A stretch of 64,000 nt of DNA from Procambarus clarkii (Eukaryota; Arthropoda; Malacostraca; Decapoda; Cambaridae), in contig NC_091173.1 in assembly GCF_040958095.1 (NCBI RefSeq), positions 12,225,000 through 12,288,999 of the forward strand, read 5' to 3'. The translations under genes and the position numbers were made by a program. Under the pieces are notes generated by a model that worked only from the letters and a program-made list of their open reading frames with translations, made no database searches and was not told the DNA's origin. Shown here one piece after another: positions 22,801 to 37,800 of the stretch (position 1 is its first letter; each line of letters opens with the position of its first letter).

Positions 22801-25800
22801 CACCAGGTTTTGCATGTCTCCTTTGCATGCATGGTTCAACTACACCTGGGAGACTCTTCTCCAGGGAAGCCTGTTTTGTCTTCTGTCCTTATTATTTTTC
22901 ATGGTTTCTTCTGCTTCTTTCTTTGTCTGCATTTTTTTCTAGTTCCATTTAAATCCAATAAAAGGCCTATGAGGCCAAAGGAGTCAAGACTTTTTAACCT
23001 CTGTACCACCAGTTTAAATAGAATTGTTAAAGGAGATTTTGGAAGAAATAATAAGATTACAATACCGAAATTGTAGAATCCTACGATAGAAAACTGCTTC
23101 GATATAATGTATGTGACAATTTGTATTTAGAACATATTACATATAATTGTCCTCACTATATTAATATGTTTCAGACTCAGGAGGCAACTTTCTGTTTTGT
23201 CAAAGTAAGCAATTTATATGTTGTCTCAGCCACGCGGATCAATGCCAATGTCACACTGGTGTTTGCCTTCTTACACAAGCTCGTAGCTGTTGCTCAAGAA
23301 TATTTTAAGGTTAGTACTGGTGGAGAATGTTGACAGAAGTTTTTTGAAAGGGGAAAAAACTTACCCAACCCCCTTTCTTGTTGGAGGGAGCTAGTAACTA
23401 CATGATAGAACAGGTGGTTTTAAATACCTGCAGAAATGTTTTGTCTTTAATCAGTTGTAAAGTACAGCATTTTGTTTATCTGATGTTCAATTTCTAATGT
23501 TCAATTTCATGATATTCATTATTTCTTTGGTTGCCTTATAATATATTTGGGTTGTTATGTTCTATAAGTTTTCAGGTATTATATATCAGATTTCATCAAT
23601 GACAAGTAATAAGATCGCAAGTCAAATAAATAATATAGGAAATGTAGATCATTTTGAAGTGCAAGTAAAGTAAGGCTTCATTGATAATCTCCCCGGTGTG
23701 TCAACTAGACATAATGTTATTCAGAGCTTCTAATTTTCCAGTTCTCTCATGATTCTCTTGTTCTCTTTCCAATGTTGCTGGACATAATGATTATTAGTTT
23801 TTTGGGAAATTATGTCGGCTATAAAAAAGGTAATCAAAAGAGAGAAAAGTAACAATGTACAGTATTACAGTAGTATATAAGGAAACATAGTATATAAGGA
23901 AACTGTTATTAATTCAAATATAGCTAACATGAATTTATTGACAGGAATTGGAAGAAGAAAGCATCAGGGACAACTTTGTCATCATATATGAGCTGCTGGA
24001 TGAGCTGTTGGATTTTGGATACCCACAGACTACTGACGGCAAGATCCTCCAGGAGTAAGTATTATAGTTCCCATCTCGGGTGTTGTCATCGGGTTTCGAA
24101 GGATTGCTAGTACAGTAGTTAGGGACCTTGTCATATATTAATGAACTGTATGCATGATTAGTTAAATAGCATACAGATACTGAATACAACAACACTTAGA
24201 GAGAATTAGTAATGGTGGATATACTGCCTCAGAATAAAGAGAAAGAGGAATCGGTGAAAGAGAGCAGGTGCACGTGTCTTGGTGTCTTTGTATAGTTATA
24301 CATTTTTTAAGATTAACTATGGTTTCAGCACACTACCTCTAGAGCATATTTGAACTATCTACTACTCTATGAAGACATGATTCTTGTTGTTTTTACTGCA
24401 ATGGTGTTTTCAGTACTTTACGAGTTACAACTATGGCCTTGTGTTCTGCTTACTTTCGGTGTCAACAAATTTTCTGTTTGCCCACTAATTCCCTTTTACA
24501 AAATTGCTTCTGGTTGCCATAATTTGTCTTCCCATTTACGTGTATCTCAATATTTCTTAGGTCTGGAATCCATAGTATTGCATGCCCCTTGATTTGTATA
24601 CCGTACTAGTATTTTAAAGATATGTCTTTGGGCGCATACCTTGCGATGATTCTGGGGGTCATGGTCCCCACAGCCCGGTCTGTGACCAGGCCTCCTGTTT
24701 GATGGACTGGTCAACCAGGCTGTATATACATAAACCACACTACAATATATTCCAGTTTAGGTCTGGAATGCCATTTTTGTGAAATTTAAGAGGTCTTCCA
24801 TTTTCATCCTGCACTTATTCCACTATTGTGGTCATATGCCCATGTTTTGCACTTTGCTGTTTTCCTGGTTTAGGGAGGTTTTATTTTGTTGAGGATTGCA
24901 CTTGTAAGACAGCATTCTTGTTGGTATTATATTTTGGTTGTTGAGTTTGTGAACTCTGTTCTCTCCAGAGGTGGCAATCACCTTGTTTCTCTTGTCCTTG
25001 AGATTGTTTTCTTTGATTACACATGCATTTCATGGTGATGAAGGAGTTCAGCTATTTGCGAGGGGGGGGATGAACTAATGGATGAGGCATGGTTTGTGTG
25101 CTCTGGAGTCAATTACACTGAATATTCTAGTGGCTGAACTGTGTAGCTATCTGCAAGCAACTCTAGCTTCATGAGAGTGAACTTGCTTCTTTCATCCTGA
25201 GTCCTTGGTGTTGTGCTCCAAGGCTATGCTGTCCAGATCGCCTCCAAGAAGGCAGAATCAAGTCAATGCATTGTGTGCCACATGATCCCTGATTTCTGAA
25301 GATTTGCAGTCTTGACTGTATTTTTCTGCAAAATGTCTATAACTAATATCAGGACCCAGGACATCTGGAGGTTGCTTCTCTATCATCTTGCTGTACATTC
25401 TTCTATGCCCTTGCATCACTCAGTGAGGTTTGTCTCTTCCCTGATGTCTGTTGCTTTTGCTCTCAAATTTTCCAACTCTCTAATTGACGGTCTCGGATAA
25501 GTTCTGATTTTTACATTTTCTTGTGTGCAATTAGGATCTTCAAAACCTCACAGTTACCAGTTAGAATCACAGTAAATTTTGTTAGAATCATATAGAGTTT
25601 TCAGAACCACTCTTTATGATTAAAGAGAAGTTCAGAACCTTATCACTATCAACTACAGCAAACTGGGATAAAGTGGATCGAGAGACACCATGAGCTGGGA
25701 GTAAATGTAATCCAGTGATTAGATGATTTTTTCTTTATATGACACCAGCTAACTCATTTGTTATGATACCAGAGAAATCATTGATTAATCTATAAAGCAA

Positions 25801-28800
25801 CATCATCTATCCATTTCTTAATACAGTATAGGCCTTCTAATACCTGTTTTAAGTTGATCTTTATTTTATTCTGCTTTTTTCTCAGTTTTGGATTAAACTT
25901 TTATAAGTGTCATAAATATTGTAAAGGTGTTTGAAATTTTGTTTATACTGTACTGTATAATTTCCTTGTAGTTCTTTATTTCATTAAAATTCTTTTAAAT
26001 ATCGACTTAGTTCTGCTCACATCCCCTTTTATAGTTCTTGTATGTCAAAGTTTACGTGATCAGTAAAAGGGTGTTAACAGTATATACTTAAAGAAGCCAG
26101 TGCATGAATATTTTTCTTGACTACAATTATAAATGTTTCTTCCAGATATATCACGCAAGAGGGCCACAAATTGGAAATAGCTCCGCGGCCTCCCATAGCT
26201 GTCACCAATGCTGTGTCATGGCGTTCAGAAGGCATAAAGTATCGCAAGAATGAAGTGTTCCTCGATGTCATTGAGGGTGTTAATCTTCTGGTTAGTATTA
26301 TATTCAATATTCTACATTGAGTTAATGTAGGAAAAGAGAGGAACACTGTACAGTAATTCTGGTAAAATAATTGATTTGAAGGACAAAGATTTTAAAAATA
26401 TTGAAGAATATAAGTATTTGAACTGTAATTGGTAGTGAGAAAGTCTTACTAAATTAAAGTTGCCCTTCCAGTCTTTGATAATTTAAAAGATGTTCAATAT
26501 TAAAAGAGCAAGAAGCTTTTTAGAAGGTATTGCTTGTTGCAGATTTTCTTAGTAAAACATAAGTTTCATGTTGTTATTGATCTTTACAGTGCATTCAGGG
26601 CTATCCACTCTTAGGTTGATAGTTCTACTTTGCACTCTTCTTTATACTTCAGTCATGACCCATTTGCCTCACTTGCTCAATCATGCACTTTACAATCCAG
26701 TTTTCTTATCTCTAATTTTAATTCCAATTCTTTGTGGTATGTATTTGTGGCTCAGTCAAATTCAAATAGATTTTTGCCTGTTGCATCTCTTGATGTTCAC
26801 TTTTTTCTGCTCCTTTCTCAGGAGCAGAAACACATATTTCAACATAATTACTAGGTAATCATAAATATACAGAACTGTACAAAGTGTATGTTTACACTCT
26901 CCAATAATGTGGACGAGAGGAATCGTGAAAACTTTCATGAACTTGTGGGTAGTAAATCTAACATGCCTTGTATTTAGTGAAGTTTTGTAATAAATACCTA
27001 TCATGTAGGTGGGGAATTTAACAAATCCCAGGGCAGCAGACAGCGTGGGCTGACTGTGTATTGCCCTGCATCATTCCCGACACATTTGAATGCCATTCTA
27101 TAGAGATGTTATCTTGTTATCTTGAGGTTATCTTGAGATGATTTCGGGGCTTTTTAGTGTCCCCGCGGTCCGGTCCTCGACCAGGCCTCCACCCCCAGGA
27201 AGCAGCCCGTGACAGCTGACTAACTCCCAGGTACCTATTTACTGCTAGGTAACAGGGGCATTCAGGGTGAAAGAAACTTTGCCCATTTGTTTCTGTCTCG
27301 TGCGGGAATCGAACCCGCGCCACAGAATTACGAGTCCTGCGCGCTATCCACCAGGCTATGAGGCCCCGTGTGATGGGTACTATCTGATATTTTTTACCAT
27401 TTTCTGTTTGGGAAATATTGTAGAGTTGGCATTTTTGCCTTTGCTCTGGTATTGTTTTTCAGATATACAAAATTTGCTAGGCTCCTAAAGACTAACAGAA
27501 TTTTGGTCTTTATAAATGTGCATAGACACCTCACACTTAATGAACAAGATGCATTAACAGATAAGCGTCGGGTACATTTGCTAATTTCTGTACTTGCTCA
27601 ACAATTTTTTTTTTTTTTCAGGCAAATTCAAATGGCAATGTGCTCCGAAGTGAGATTGTTGGGAGCATCAAAATGCGTGTGTACCTTTCAGGAATGCCAG
27701 AGTTACGGTTAGGGTTAAATGACAAGGTACTATTTGAGTCAACAGGACGAGGAAAGAGCAAGAGCGTTGAGTTAGAGGATGTCAAATTCCACCAGTGTGT
27801 TAGACTCTCCAGGTAAGTTTTGTTAAAATTTCAACGGCTTATAAGTTTAGTAAATGATGTTCGTTTTGAAAATTGTTTCTGCAGTTATTATATGGTAATT
27901 GTACAAGGATGGTTCAGAAGGACAATATTTTAGAAGGCTTTAGTTGAGAGTTGATAAGTACAAATGATCAAAAAGGGGAAATTTGGATGGAGAACATGGA
28001 GGCAGGTGTTAAAAAAAAAGTCACACAGTTTTAATTTTGATTTTGCATATTTTAAAAAAATATTTTGGAGTTTTCCTTTGTCTTTTATATAACTTTCGGT
28101 TCCACTTATCAATTTTTTTATATTGATAAGTTGTCAAAAGGAGTTGACGACATGGACTATGTTGACTCCTTTTGACCATGTCGTAGCTCAGTCGATTAAG
28201 GCAGCGTCTGGGATGCTCTTGGTCGCAGGTTCAAATCCTCGTCACGGCCCTTGTGGATTTGTTCACTTATCATTTTCTTGAGATTGGAATACTCTATCAG
28301 TGTAGCGTAATAATACTGTAAATGTATTATAATATTGCAAATTTTAAGGGTTATAATATATTGTTTGATATTGGAGGAGAATTAAAAGATCATGGTTTCT
28401 ATTATGCTGCAGATTTGAAAATGACCGCACCATCTCCTTCATTCCACCTGATGGCGAATTTGAGCTCATGTCATACCGACTGAATACACATGTGAGTATT
28501 AGTTTATTCATGATATGGCATGCTATAAAATAGCATTATATCCAGCAGTGTGGTTTTGAAAGGTGGTGGGCTACTATGTAGCGTAAGCAGCCATTGACAA
28601 GGTCAGTTGTAGAGGTGTACCAATGTGTTGGTGGTGTCTGCCTACTTTTGCTGGGTTGGTATCAGTAAAATTTCATCTGATACTTTTTTAATGAAGTAGA
28701 GTAGATTACTTCTGATATCAAGCTTAGAGCTCTTCATCTTAATGTTCATAGTTCATCTTAATCTTTATCCCTATCAGTTTCCCCCGGAACACAATATACC

Positions 28801-31800
28801 AGTCAGCTGACAACCAGAACCCCCAATTACTGCTGGGTGAACATGGGTGAATAATTAATTACCTATGACCCGGTATGTATACCTTCCCAGGGGGATATGT
28901 TGCAAGGAAAAACTAAAGGTATTAAACCTAATGGCAACAGAAGACCGAAGAGTTATGGAGGACATGATTACAGCATAGAAAATTGTCAGGAAATTAACAG
29001 GGCAGGGAGGTTGAGCTTTAGTTCTTTCCTTTCAATCTAAGTTATAATATGGATATCTTAAGTGTGTTGTATCATATTGTACTCTGCAGGAAGCTATTTT
29101 TTTCTAAGCATACTCATGGTTTTATTCAAGAGTTTCAAACTCAACACAATATGAATGTAAGGCAACTTGACCTGAACTACTTCAAGACTGAGTAACTATA
29201 CAATATTGCCATGGATATTTTTATTAGGGTTTACTAATCAGTAATCACAGCTGGGGGTGAGTGCTTCATCAGCACCTCTTTATTCTTCAGTCACTTGGGT
29301 TTAGTTAGGTGATTTCCACCCATCTGTCGCTTGATTTGTATACCGGCACATTTGGGTTAGTTGAGGCTTTGTTCCAATACTCACCAAGCCAGTTGACTTG
29401 CCCGATGCAGGCACTCATCACAGTGTGGGAGTTTGTGATGATGTGGATGGTGCTTTAGCACATCTCCTCTGTGACTTGGCACTCTGGCTTCACTCTGATC
29501 AAGGGTGAGGTCTACTAGGGCACATTTTCTATGGGGGTGTACTTTGAGAATAGCCTCATCTCTGGTCTTTTTACAGTTTAATCCTTAATGTTGTCCATAT
29601 TATTGTCCATGTTAACCTGACAGTTGGGGGGACATCCCTGTAATATCAGTGCAAAAATCACTAGGGAAGCTACTGAGGTGCTGCACAGATCTTGGTATTT
29701 AATTACATTAAACACACCCTTTCTCCAATTTTTACTACAAAATGCTTAGGTCATATGTTGAAGTTGAGTCACACCTTGGGCCTTTCCCATCTTACTATTG
29801 GTGTTTTATAATTTCATCAAAGCAGCATTTGTCTTGTAAGGCAGCAAAGGGGTTTTCACACTTTTTCCCATCAGCTATCTTTGTCTTACTCTTCATGTTC
29901 CTCCTGCTGATGACAGTCCATTACTTCCTCTCCTCCTCATGTACACTGTTTTGTAGTGTCTCATTCCCCTCCTTGAGAAGATGTACTTACTTTTTCACAA
30001 ATTTTTTATTTTATTTTTATTAAAGAACATATTTTGTTTAGTATTTGGTGATTGAGTCGTTGCTGCAATGAGTGCAGTCAAAGGTAGCTCGAGCAATATT
30101 CACTGGAGAGGTCCGCTCCTCAACTGAATGCCTATCCCACAACTGTGCGCTCTTGTTCTTGGCTTTACTCTCTTACATTTATTTTCTCTTATTCTTTTTT
30201 AAATTTATTTGTGGTTTAAACATCTGCTCTTTTCTTCTGCCATCCATTTTGCACATATCCAAAACCTTTAGTCTTGCTTCATAGATCATATATTTTAGTA
30301 CAGTGCCCTGAGCCACTATGTTGCATGCTTTAATAATTTTCCCTTTTGCTTATATAGTGTGATTATGTAGGTACAATTACTATACCACAGCTGTGTATTC
30401 AATACCTGGTCACTGGAAGATGTGTCAGTTGGCACTAGCTCGTTCCTGGGGTGGTTGGTCTGCAAGGCTCGGTCAGCTTCCCTTTCTTTCCAGTGATCAG
30501 TCTTCCTTTCTTCCCTGCTGCCGCCCTTGTTTAGACCAAACTCCCTACTACGGCTGTTGCACTCTTTGAAGTGCTTCCTGCAGATTTCTGCTCCTGTTTG
30601 TCCTATTTCAATAGTAGAAGGTAGATAGATCTAATGTGTGAGGGATAGCCCTGAGGTGTCACTGCAGTAATCTTTAGGGAGCTACTGAGATGCCTTCCTG
30701 GAAGGCGCATTTTATTATGCAGAACCCATCACCGTTATTTTGGTTAATTTGTCTTTCCTTTCTTGTACACGTAATGTGTCCATACTGATGCTACTCTGTT
30801 GTTTATAATGGGGTGTGCTAGTGGCTTGGAATCCTCTCATTATGTCAGGACTGTTAATATGATGTCCATTATAAGAGTTGTGCTGTACAGTAGAGTAATT
30901 GTAACCAAATATACCTGCAAATTTTGATCATAAATATTGCAATCAAATACCTTTCTCTAGTGCAACAAACACCTCTATGCCTCAGAATGCTCCAAAATGA
31001 ATCATTCCATTGTAGTTAGGTCAAACTGAACCAGTTTAGGATCAGTATTATCTCTTAATAGTTTAGTTATTGTCATATGTTGATCTATGAGGTTATCATG
31101 ATATAATATTTTTATTTGAGTTATCTCTCAGTTTTCATACAAATGATGTAAATGTGGTTATGATACATCTATATGGATGTAAGGCGTTAACCTAGAACCA
31201 TGAATAATTGTTTCATTTTTAATTGCTTACTATATGGGGAAGTTATCACATACTGTAATTGGCTTGCGGTTATCATCAAATCACAATTTAGTGTTTCCTG
31301 TCGGTGTTTGAATCTATTTAAAGACAACATTACCAGACAGAATAGCAGGAAAGGAGTAGGTTGCAAAACATTCTTTGAGCTGTACCAGGAACAGATTTGC
31401 ATTTAATACAGGTGTCCATATTATAGTGTTAACCTATTGAAATTACTTAATTGCTGTTTTTGTCAAATAAATCATGTTATTTCATGCCTTGTGTAAACTA
31501 ATGTAAAACAACAAACCTATAAGCCTTCTAACATAAACATCACAGCCCTCTACCCTACATGGGAAGTCACCAAACTTACACAGCACACTCAACGTGTTTG
31601 AAACGAAAAGACTTGCCGGGTAATTTTAATTTCCTGACATTTGGCATTCTACAAATATGATTTTTTTTTTTTTTGTACACAGGCAGAGTGGCACTGTTAA
31701 TGATAGCTGCACTTATAGGATTAATCCTTGTGCCCCATTCCCTCTCTAGTAACTTTTTCCTGTGCTGACAAGTTTCCTGTTACTGTATCACTATTCTTGT

Positions 31801-34800
31801 TTTTTTTTTTTCAGACAAGAAGTCTTCCATCCATTTCAGTAATGTACCCTCATTACCTCCTTTACTATTTTATTTCCATATTAGTGTTTGTGAAGCTTTC
31901 AAAAGCTTTTTGAAAGCTTTTTCAAGTCCAGATAAATGCAACCAAATAAACCATTTCTTTAGTGCTGAATTACCCTGTGGTCCCAGCTCTTGGCTTAGGG
32001 CCGAAAATTTTATTAGCCTACTTGCTCAATATTTAAAAAAAAAATAATTTGTTATTTACTCCTTCAAACTTAATAGATTTAGTATATAGGATTTTGCTGA
32101 TCTGAAACCAAATTGTTTTATCAAGTTGTTATTCTCAAGATGTTTTACCCACTTACCTCTGATGGCTTTTGCCAACATCCTGGTTAAACTGGTTATTGGT
32201 TTACAGTTCCTTCCTATTACTTTCTGTGCTGGTCCTTTCAGTAGTCCCTGTAAAGAGGTATGGGGAGCACATGGGGATGAAGGATTATACCCACAACTTA
32301 GGTGAACTGCTTGGAAAGTCAAACAGCGAAGCAAAATCCTCAACAATTCTATTAGAAAAGATTGAAAAAGAAACCCAACTCAATTGATAGTTGGCATAGA
32401 TTCCTTTCTGCCATGAGATAACAGCTTAGGGTACCCAGGGCACTTACTGTCTTCCCCCTGATGCACTGTGTGCTGTGGACTTCCTTAGGACTTCCCAGGG
32501 CAGGATGGGGGGGGGGGGTCTGCAGTAATCTTCATGTGTGACTTGACCATCTGTCTTGTGTGTCCCTTGTTGCCTGGTATTGCTTCAGCTTTATACTTTG
32601 AGTTTCTCTCTTCTCTGGTGTCATCACTGGAAATGTTAAACACCATCAGAGTTCCCATCTATTAGGCTTTCAGTTTCTTTCCTAGGATCGACTCACTTTG
32701 TGTTACTCCTGTGGTGGATTGTTCTTGGAACTTTGTGTAAAATGTGATGCCTGTAATTGTGAGTGAGTGTAGTAGTTAGTTCTGTGCTTGTGGTGGGTGT
32801 TGCAATTGGTCATGATTTGAGCAAGAATTGGTACTTTACACTTTTTTCCAGTTGTGTGCCTGAGTTATGTTTGTTAAGTGATCATCCTTTCCGTCTGTGG
32901 CTCCCTTTCTTTAATGGTAAAGATGGTTTCAGTGTTCGGGTGATAACAGCACTTGCTCATGTTTGGAGTGTCTGGCTGTTGTTTTGTTTGGCACAAGCAG
33001 CCAGTTCCTGTGCATCTGGAAAGTTGTCTACTGCATATGTGTTAACTGGGTCATGATATATCCCTCACCCAATTCAGAGCAAGACTTGCAGCTTTCCAGA
33101 GTACAGTATAAACCTTTGTTTTTTTCACACCAACGGTCATTCCTGTTGCCTCCACTTCATGGATTCAAAGGTTATTTTACCACACATTCCCTCAAAGGGG
33201 ATGTGTGGTGCTTCAATAATGTGCTTTGTTCTTCCCTTATGCCTTGGGTATCTGGCTTCTTTTCCTACAGGTAAGCCTTATCCAGTTTTTCATTGTTCTC
33301 TTATAAATTTCTAATGTGGCCTCTTACAAGAAATGTCCTCCTCTCCACATCATTGTTGAGAAAGCTCTGGGAAGCTAAAAAAGAGACCATTACAGAAGTA
33401 GTATTGAGTGCACTGAAATGTCACTCATTTTGCAACACCTCGGTAGCTCCCTGTTCCTGCGCTTTCTTCTTTTTGAGGTTTGGGGCAGCATTAGTAGCCT
33501 GACAGTGACTGGCTGGGAGCTAGTGTGTTTTGAACTGCCATCTGGTGGCAGCTGGGAGTCATGTCTTGTGAAGTTACCTGCTCCAACAATTGATTGGATT
33601 ATGTGGCTTTTTCATTCATTATTTCGTAAGTTGTTGAAGATTTTGCTTCTATGTTAAACTTTGAAGAGTTCATTTTTTTTTATGGGTTGATCTCTGAACC
33701 CCATGTGCTCTCCTTGCTTCTTTGAGGTACATATCAGATATCAGTCCCAGTTCCTAGTAGGTGAAGAAAGTTTCCAGGGCCTAATATTGGGGTGGCAGCT
33801 CTGGGTTGTCAGTGACTAAAGCTCTGGGAATAAACTGAGGTGCTGCACACAGAGTGATGTCTTTACGATCAACACTTTTATATACTGTTCCGGCATAAAT
33901 GTTGCATTTTTTGTTTTAACATAGGCATGCATGCATATTACCATTTGTGTATTCTTTACCTGCATGCACATCTTCACTGTTTCCTTTGTTGTAAATTATT
34001 CTACAAAATAAAATAATTGCACAGTAAAAGCCAAAAAAAAGGTAAAATGATTAAAGATATTCAAAATAACATTCATCTAGTAAGATTATCTCCCACACTT
34101 GGCAGTGACATGGAGAACCAGCATCACCACACTAGCAAACCATCCAACGCAATATCTCCACTGCTTCATAGGCTAGACATAGAGAAATGTTTGTGAACTG
34201 ATATGGACAAAAATATCCATATCATTCACCACCTCATACTGTAACAAACTTACTTCACTTGATCATTTTCACAAATATTTCTCATGTGCATTGTAACATT
34301 TACTCCACAATTTCCCCAAACCCTCACCATCTTAACCCATCTGTCTCTGTCTCTATGGGTTAAGACTCCAATTCATAAACGAGAGGACCTGGACACAAAT
34401 TTGGGGCAGGGTGGGATGATTGGGCATTGTTCCTTCACTCCATATACAACCTTGTGCCCCAGCAGTATTTGAGGAAATGAATGTATGGTATTAATAAAAT
34501 GATTTATGGAACAAAGTTTTTTTTTTTGGGGTGGGGGGGTGGGGATGGCACTAAATGTTCTAATTGGTTCCAGTACCATCAATATTACATAAGGTAATTG
34601 CACTTTTTTTATCACTATTATAATCCCTTTGTTCAACATCGACATTCAATCTTTGCAGACATTCCTCTATACTGTATAATGCTTCCTTATTTTTGGATTG
34701 GCATTCTGTACTGCCCCGACTTGTGATATTTCATGGACCTGCTATACCAGCATTCTATGTTCATACATAAGGATTAGGACAACATGTAGATCCATACCAC

Positions 34801-37800
34801 TGCATGTTGCCTAACTAGGGTTTTCATGGCACTTGCTATTTTCCATCCCTGTCTTGTTTCACTTTCAACTTTGCTTGCGAAATTGTTCTTTATTATTCAC
34901 ACCAAGTTTTTAAATTTATCATCAGCTTAAAGCAATTGAGTATTCACCCAGATATTACAGTTTCCTTCTCTCTCCAATATCATTATTTTGGTTTTAACTA
35001 TGGAACATCACATTTAGCCATCTTCTCTCCTACATATCTACTAAGATTTCAACTTATCTATATATATATTTATACAGCATATATACAATTCTATGCTAGA
35101 ATGGGGTGAGAATAGCTTGAGCTACCTCAGCCCTTTATGTGTATTTATATCTCAATAAACTTATTTAAATGTCTCTGCTAGGAGAATTGTGTCATTTGCA
35201 TACATGAAATTTTCTATCCCATACTGTACTGCATTTATTCCTATTATAAACTAAGTTAACACCCTTCACTAGTAACAGTAACTTGCCTGCCTCGTCACTT
35301 CACCCATACTGATCATAAATAACCATTAGGACATTACACAAATCTGGCATATGTCTACATTTATATCAGACCACTCAATTATTATACCATTAAATCTTGT
35401 AAGCACTTTACTCCTAAAAACTCTTTACGACCAACTTCATGAATGCTCCACACACTGTACATCCCCCTCTGTAGATTTTATCATCACTCATTTTATCATA
35501 TGCTTTTTCCAAATCCTTAATCGCCTTGTACACCACGTAGTCTTTCCACTCGTGCGTTTCCTGTTAGCTGTCCGAGTACAAATATCTGATACGCATAACC
35601 TCTTCCTTTCTAGAAACCACCTTACAACTTTGTTTATTGCTGACCAGGTTCTCGGACACTTTATGTACTGTGCTACAGTACAGTGTTTCAGTCCTCATCC
35701 TGCCATATGCTTTGCCATTTACATTCACTAATGCCTCCATAGTTCTTGTATTTGCCACATTCATCCAAATTTGTATATAATGATCAACCACTTGCATGTA
35801 ATGCACATCTTAGTAGAAACTAATTTCACATGTTATAAAAGTGCTGTACTGTGCAATGCTTTCTTAACAAATCTGAATATTATAGTATTTCTTGTCCAGA
35901 TGCTTTATTATTATGAGAGTTCTGTACATTTGTAGTGCAGTACCCAAACTGAAATACAATTACTGTATAAGTTTGTAACGGTTTTCTTACTGTGATTAAT
36001 ATCGGCTCATATTTCCAGGTGAAACCCCTTATATGGATTGAATCTGTGATTGAGCGCCATGCCCACAGCAGAGTGGAGTACATGGTAAAAGCCAAGTCCC
36101 AGTTCAAGAGACGTTCAACAGCCAACAATGTAGAGATTATTATTCCCGTGCCCAATGATGCTGATTCTCCAAAATTCAAGACATCTGTGGGCTCTGTCAA
36201 GTATACTCCTGAGAAAAATTGTGTTGTTTGGACAATTAAATCGTTCCCAGTAAGTTTTTTTTCATGTTAATGGCTTTCAGGTTCTAAATAAGTTATAGCA
36301 TGTATAACTGTAAGAGTCTGAGCTTAGTTCAGATTGTGACTATTACAATCTTAGAAACTCTTGTGAGGATTCAGTTAAATCTTTTACTTGCTACGATATA
36401 TTGGCTATTTTTGTACCTTAGCTATGCACTAGATTATGGTTATTTTTGTGCTACTTGATATTATCTCGCATGGTTTTGTGATACATTTCTAGAAATTGTT
36501 AATCTGTTGGGTTTTAATACTTTTTGTATGCACTTCTCATAATGAAGCAGATAAATGCTAGTGGCAGAGTTTTCCATTTTCAGTAATGTCCCTGTAAGGT
36601 TAACTTAGATATACAGTACTCTCATGACTTCATTACTTAAAATCTGTATTGTTAGGGTGGCAAGGAGTACCTAATGAGGGCCCACTTTGGATTACCCAGC
36701 GTAGAAGGTGAAGATGTGGAGGGCAAACCACCTATTCAAGTGCGCTTTGAGATACCCTATTTTACTACTTCAGGCATCCAGGTAAGTACTATATAATGCT
36801 TTTCTCTTTTTTGTTTCATTATTTTTGATGCCTTTCTCCTTCAATGTCCATCCATCCATCCTTGAGAGGTGGCTATGTGGTTTTCCATTATCAGGTACAA
36901 GAAACATGTTTGCTTTATTGAGGTTCTCCTAGGGCTAGGCCAAGGGTGCCTATTTATTGCTTTGGATAGCAGAATCACGTGTGAGAAAACATACCAGAAC
37001 ATCTCCATCCTGTGCAGGAATGACACTTGGGGCCCTTTTGGTTTTGAACTAACTGAACTGACCACTAACCTTTGTGAATCTTTCACTCACTGGTGCCTCT
37101 GAGAACTTCTCTTTAGTTGAGAACTTCTCTTTAGTTGAGTGGTCCCTTGCAGAATCTTCTTTGCCTGCTAGAGTGAAAAAAATAAAGAAACACCTTAAAC
37201 ATTTGTCAAAATTGTTTTGTCTGGTTGGGCTTATCATAAATGTGAAGCAGTTGATGCATAATTATATTAAAAATAAATTTTTTGTATTTTAAGTAAGAAT
37301 GAGGACTGATTTCAGCAAGCACATAAATTAAATAGGTGTCATTATTGAGTCCATCCTCTTGAGCATTCACAATGTTCCTAAAATGATGAATTAAATTGCC
37401 CAGGCCTAACCAAGGACCCACACATAGAAAACAGGACATCGCATCAATTTTATGAGCTGCTATGAATTTTAGTACAGTACATCAGTTTTTGGCCTTAGGG
37501 TTGCATTATTTTGGACTTGAAACTATGTCATCTGGCAGTAGCATGGGCACATCAGGCAAGGGCAAGAAGAATTTCCTTACCATAGATAAGAAGGATAAGT
37601 TTTTGGAGAATCATATTTGTGACTGGGGATGGGGATGTAAGCCAGTATTGTTTCAGACAAAAAGCAAAGGAAGCCAATTGAGTTTGTGATTAAAAGGAAG
37701 AGCAGTGGTGGTAAGAGATGATGCAGCATCATTATGGAGTCTTTACTTGAGAAAGCACACAAGTAACATAAAAAGGACATGTGTGCAACAAGGCTAGTAC

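Larger units (their letters stand above)
28492..36018 (+). other. AP1M1 intron 7 (largest intron)
   Basis: A 7.5-kb intron holding the fossil and LINE fragments listed separately, otherwise AT-rich sequence without coding evidence. Both flanking exons are in phase 0 and continue the family alignment without a gap. Confidence 0.9.

Noticed and set aside
28178-28262. Functional tRNA gene
   Set aside because: Internal promoter boxes are present, but acceptor-stem pairing is poor and the sequence runs on into SINE-like DNA.
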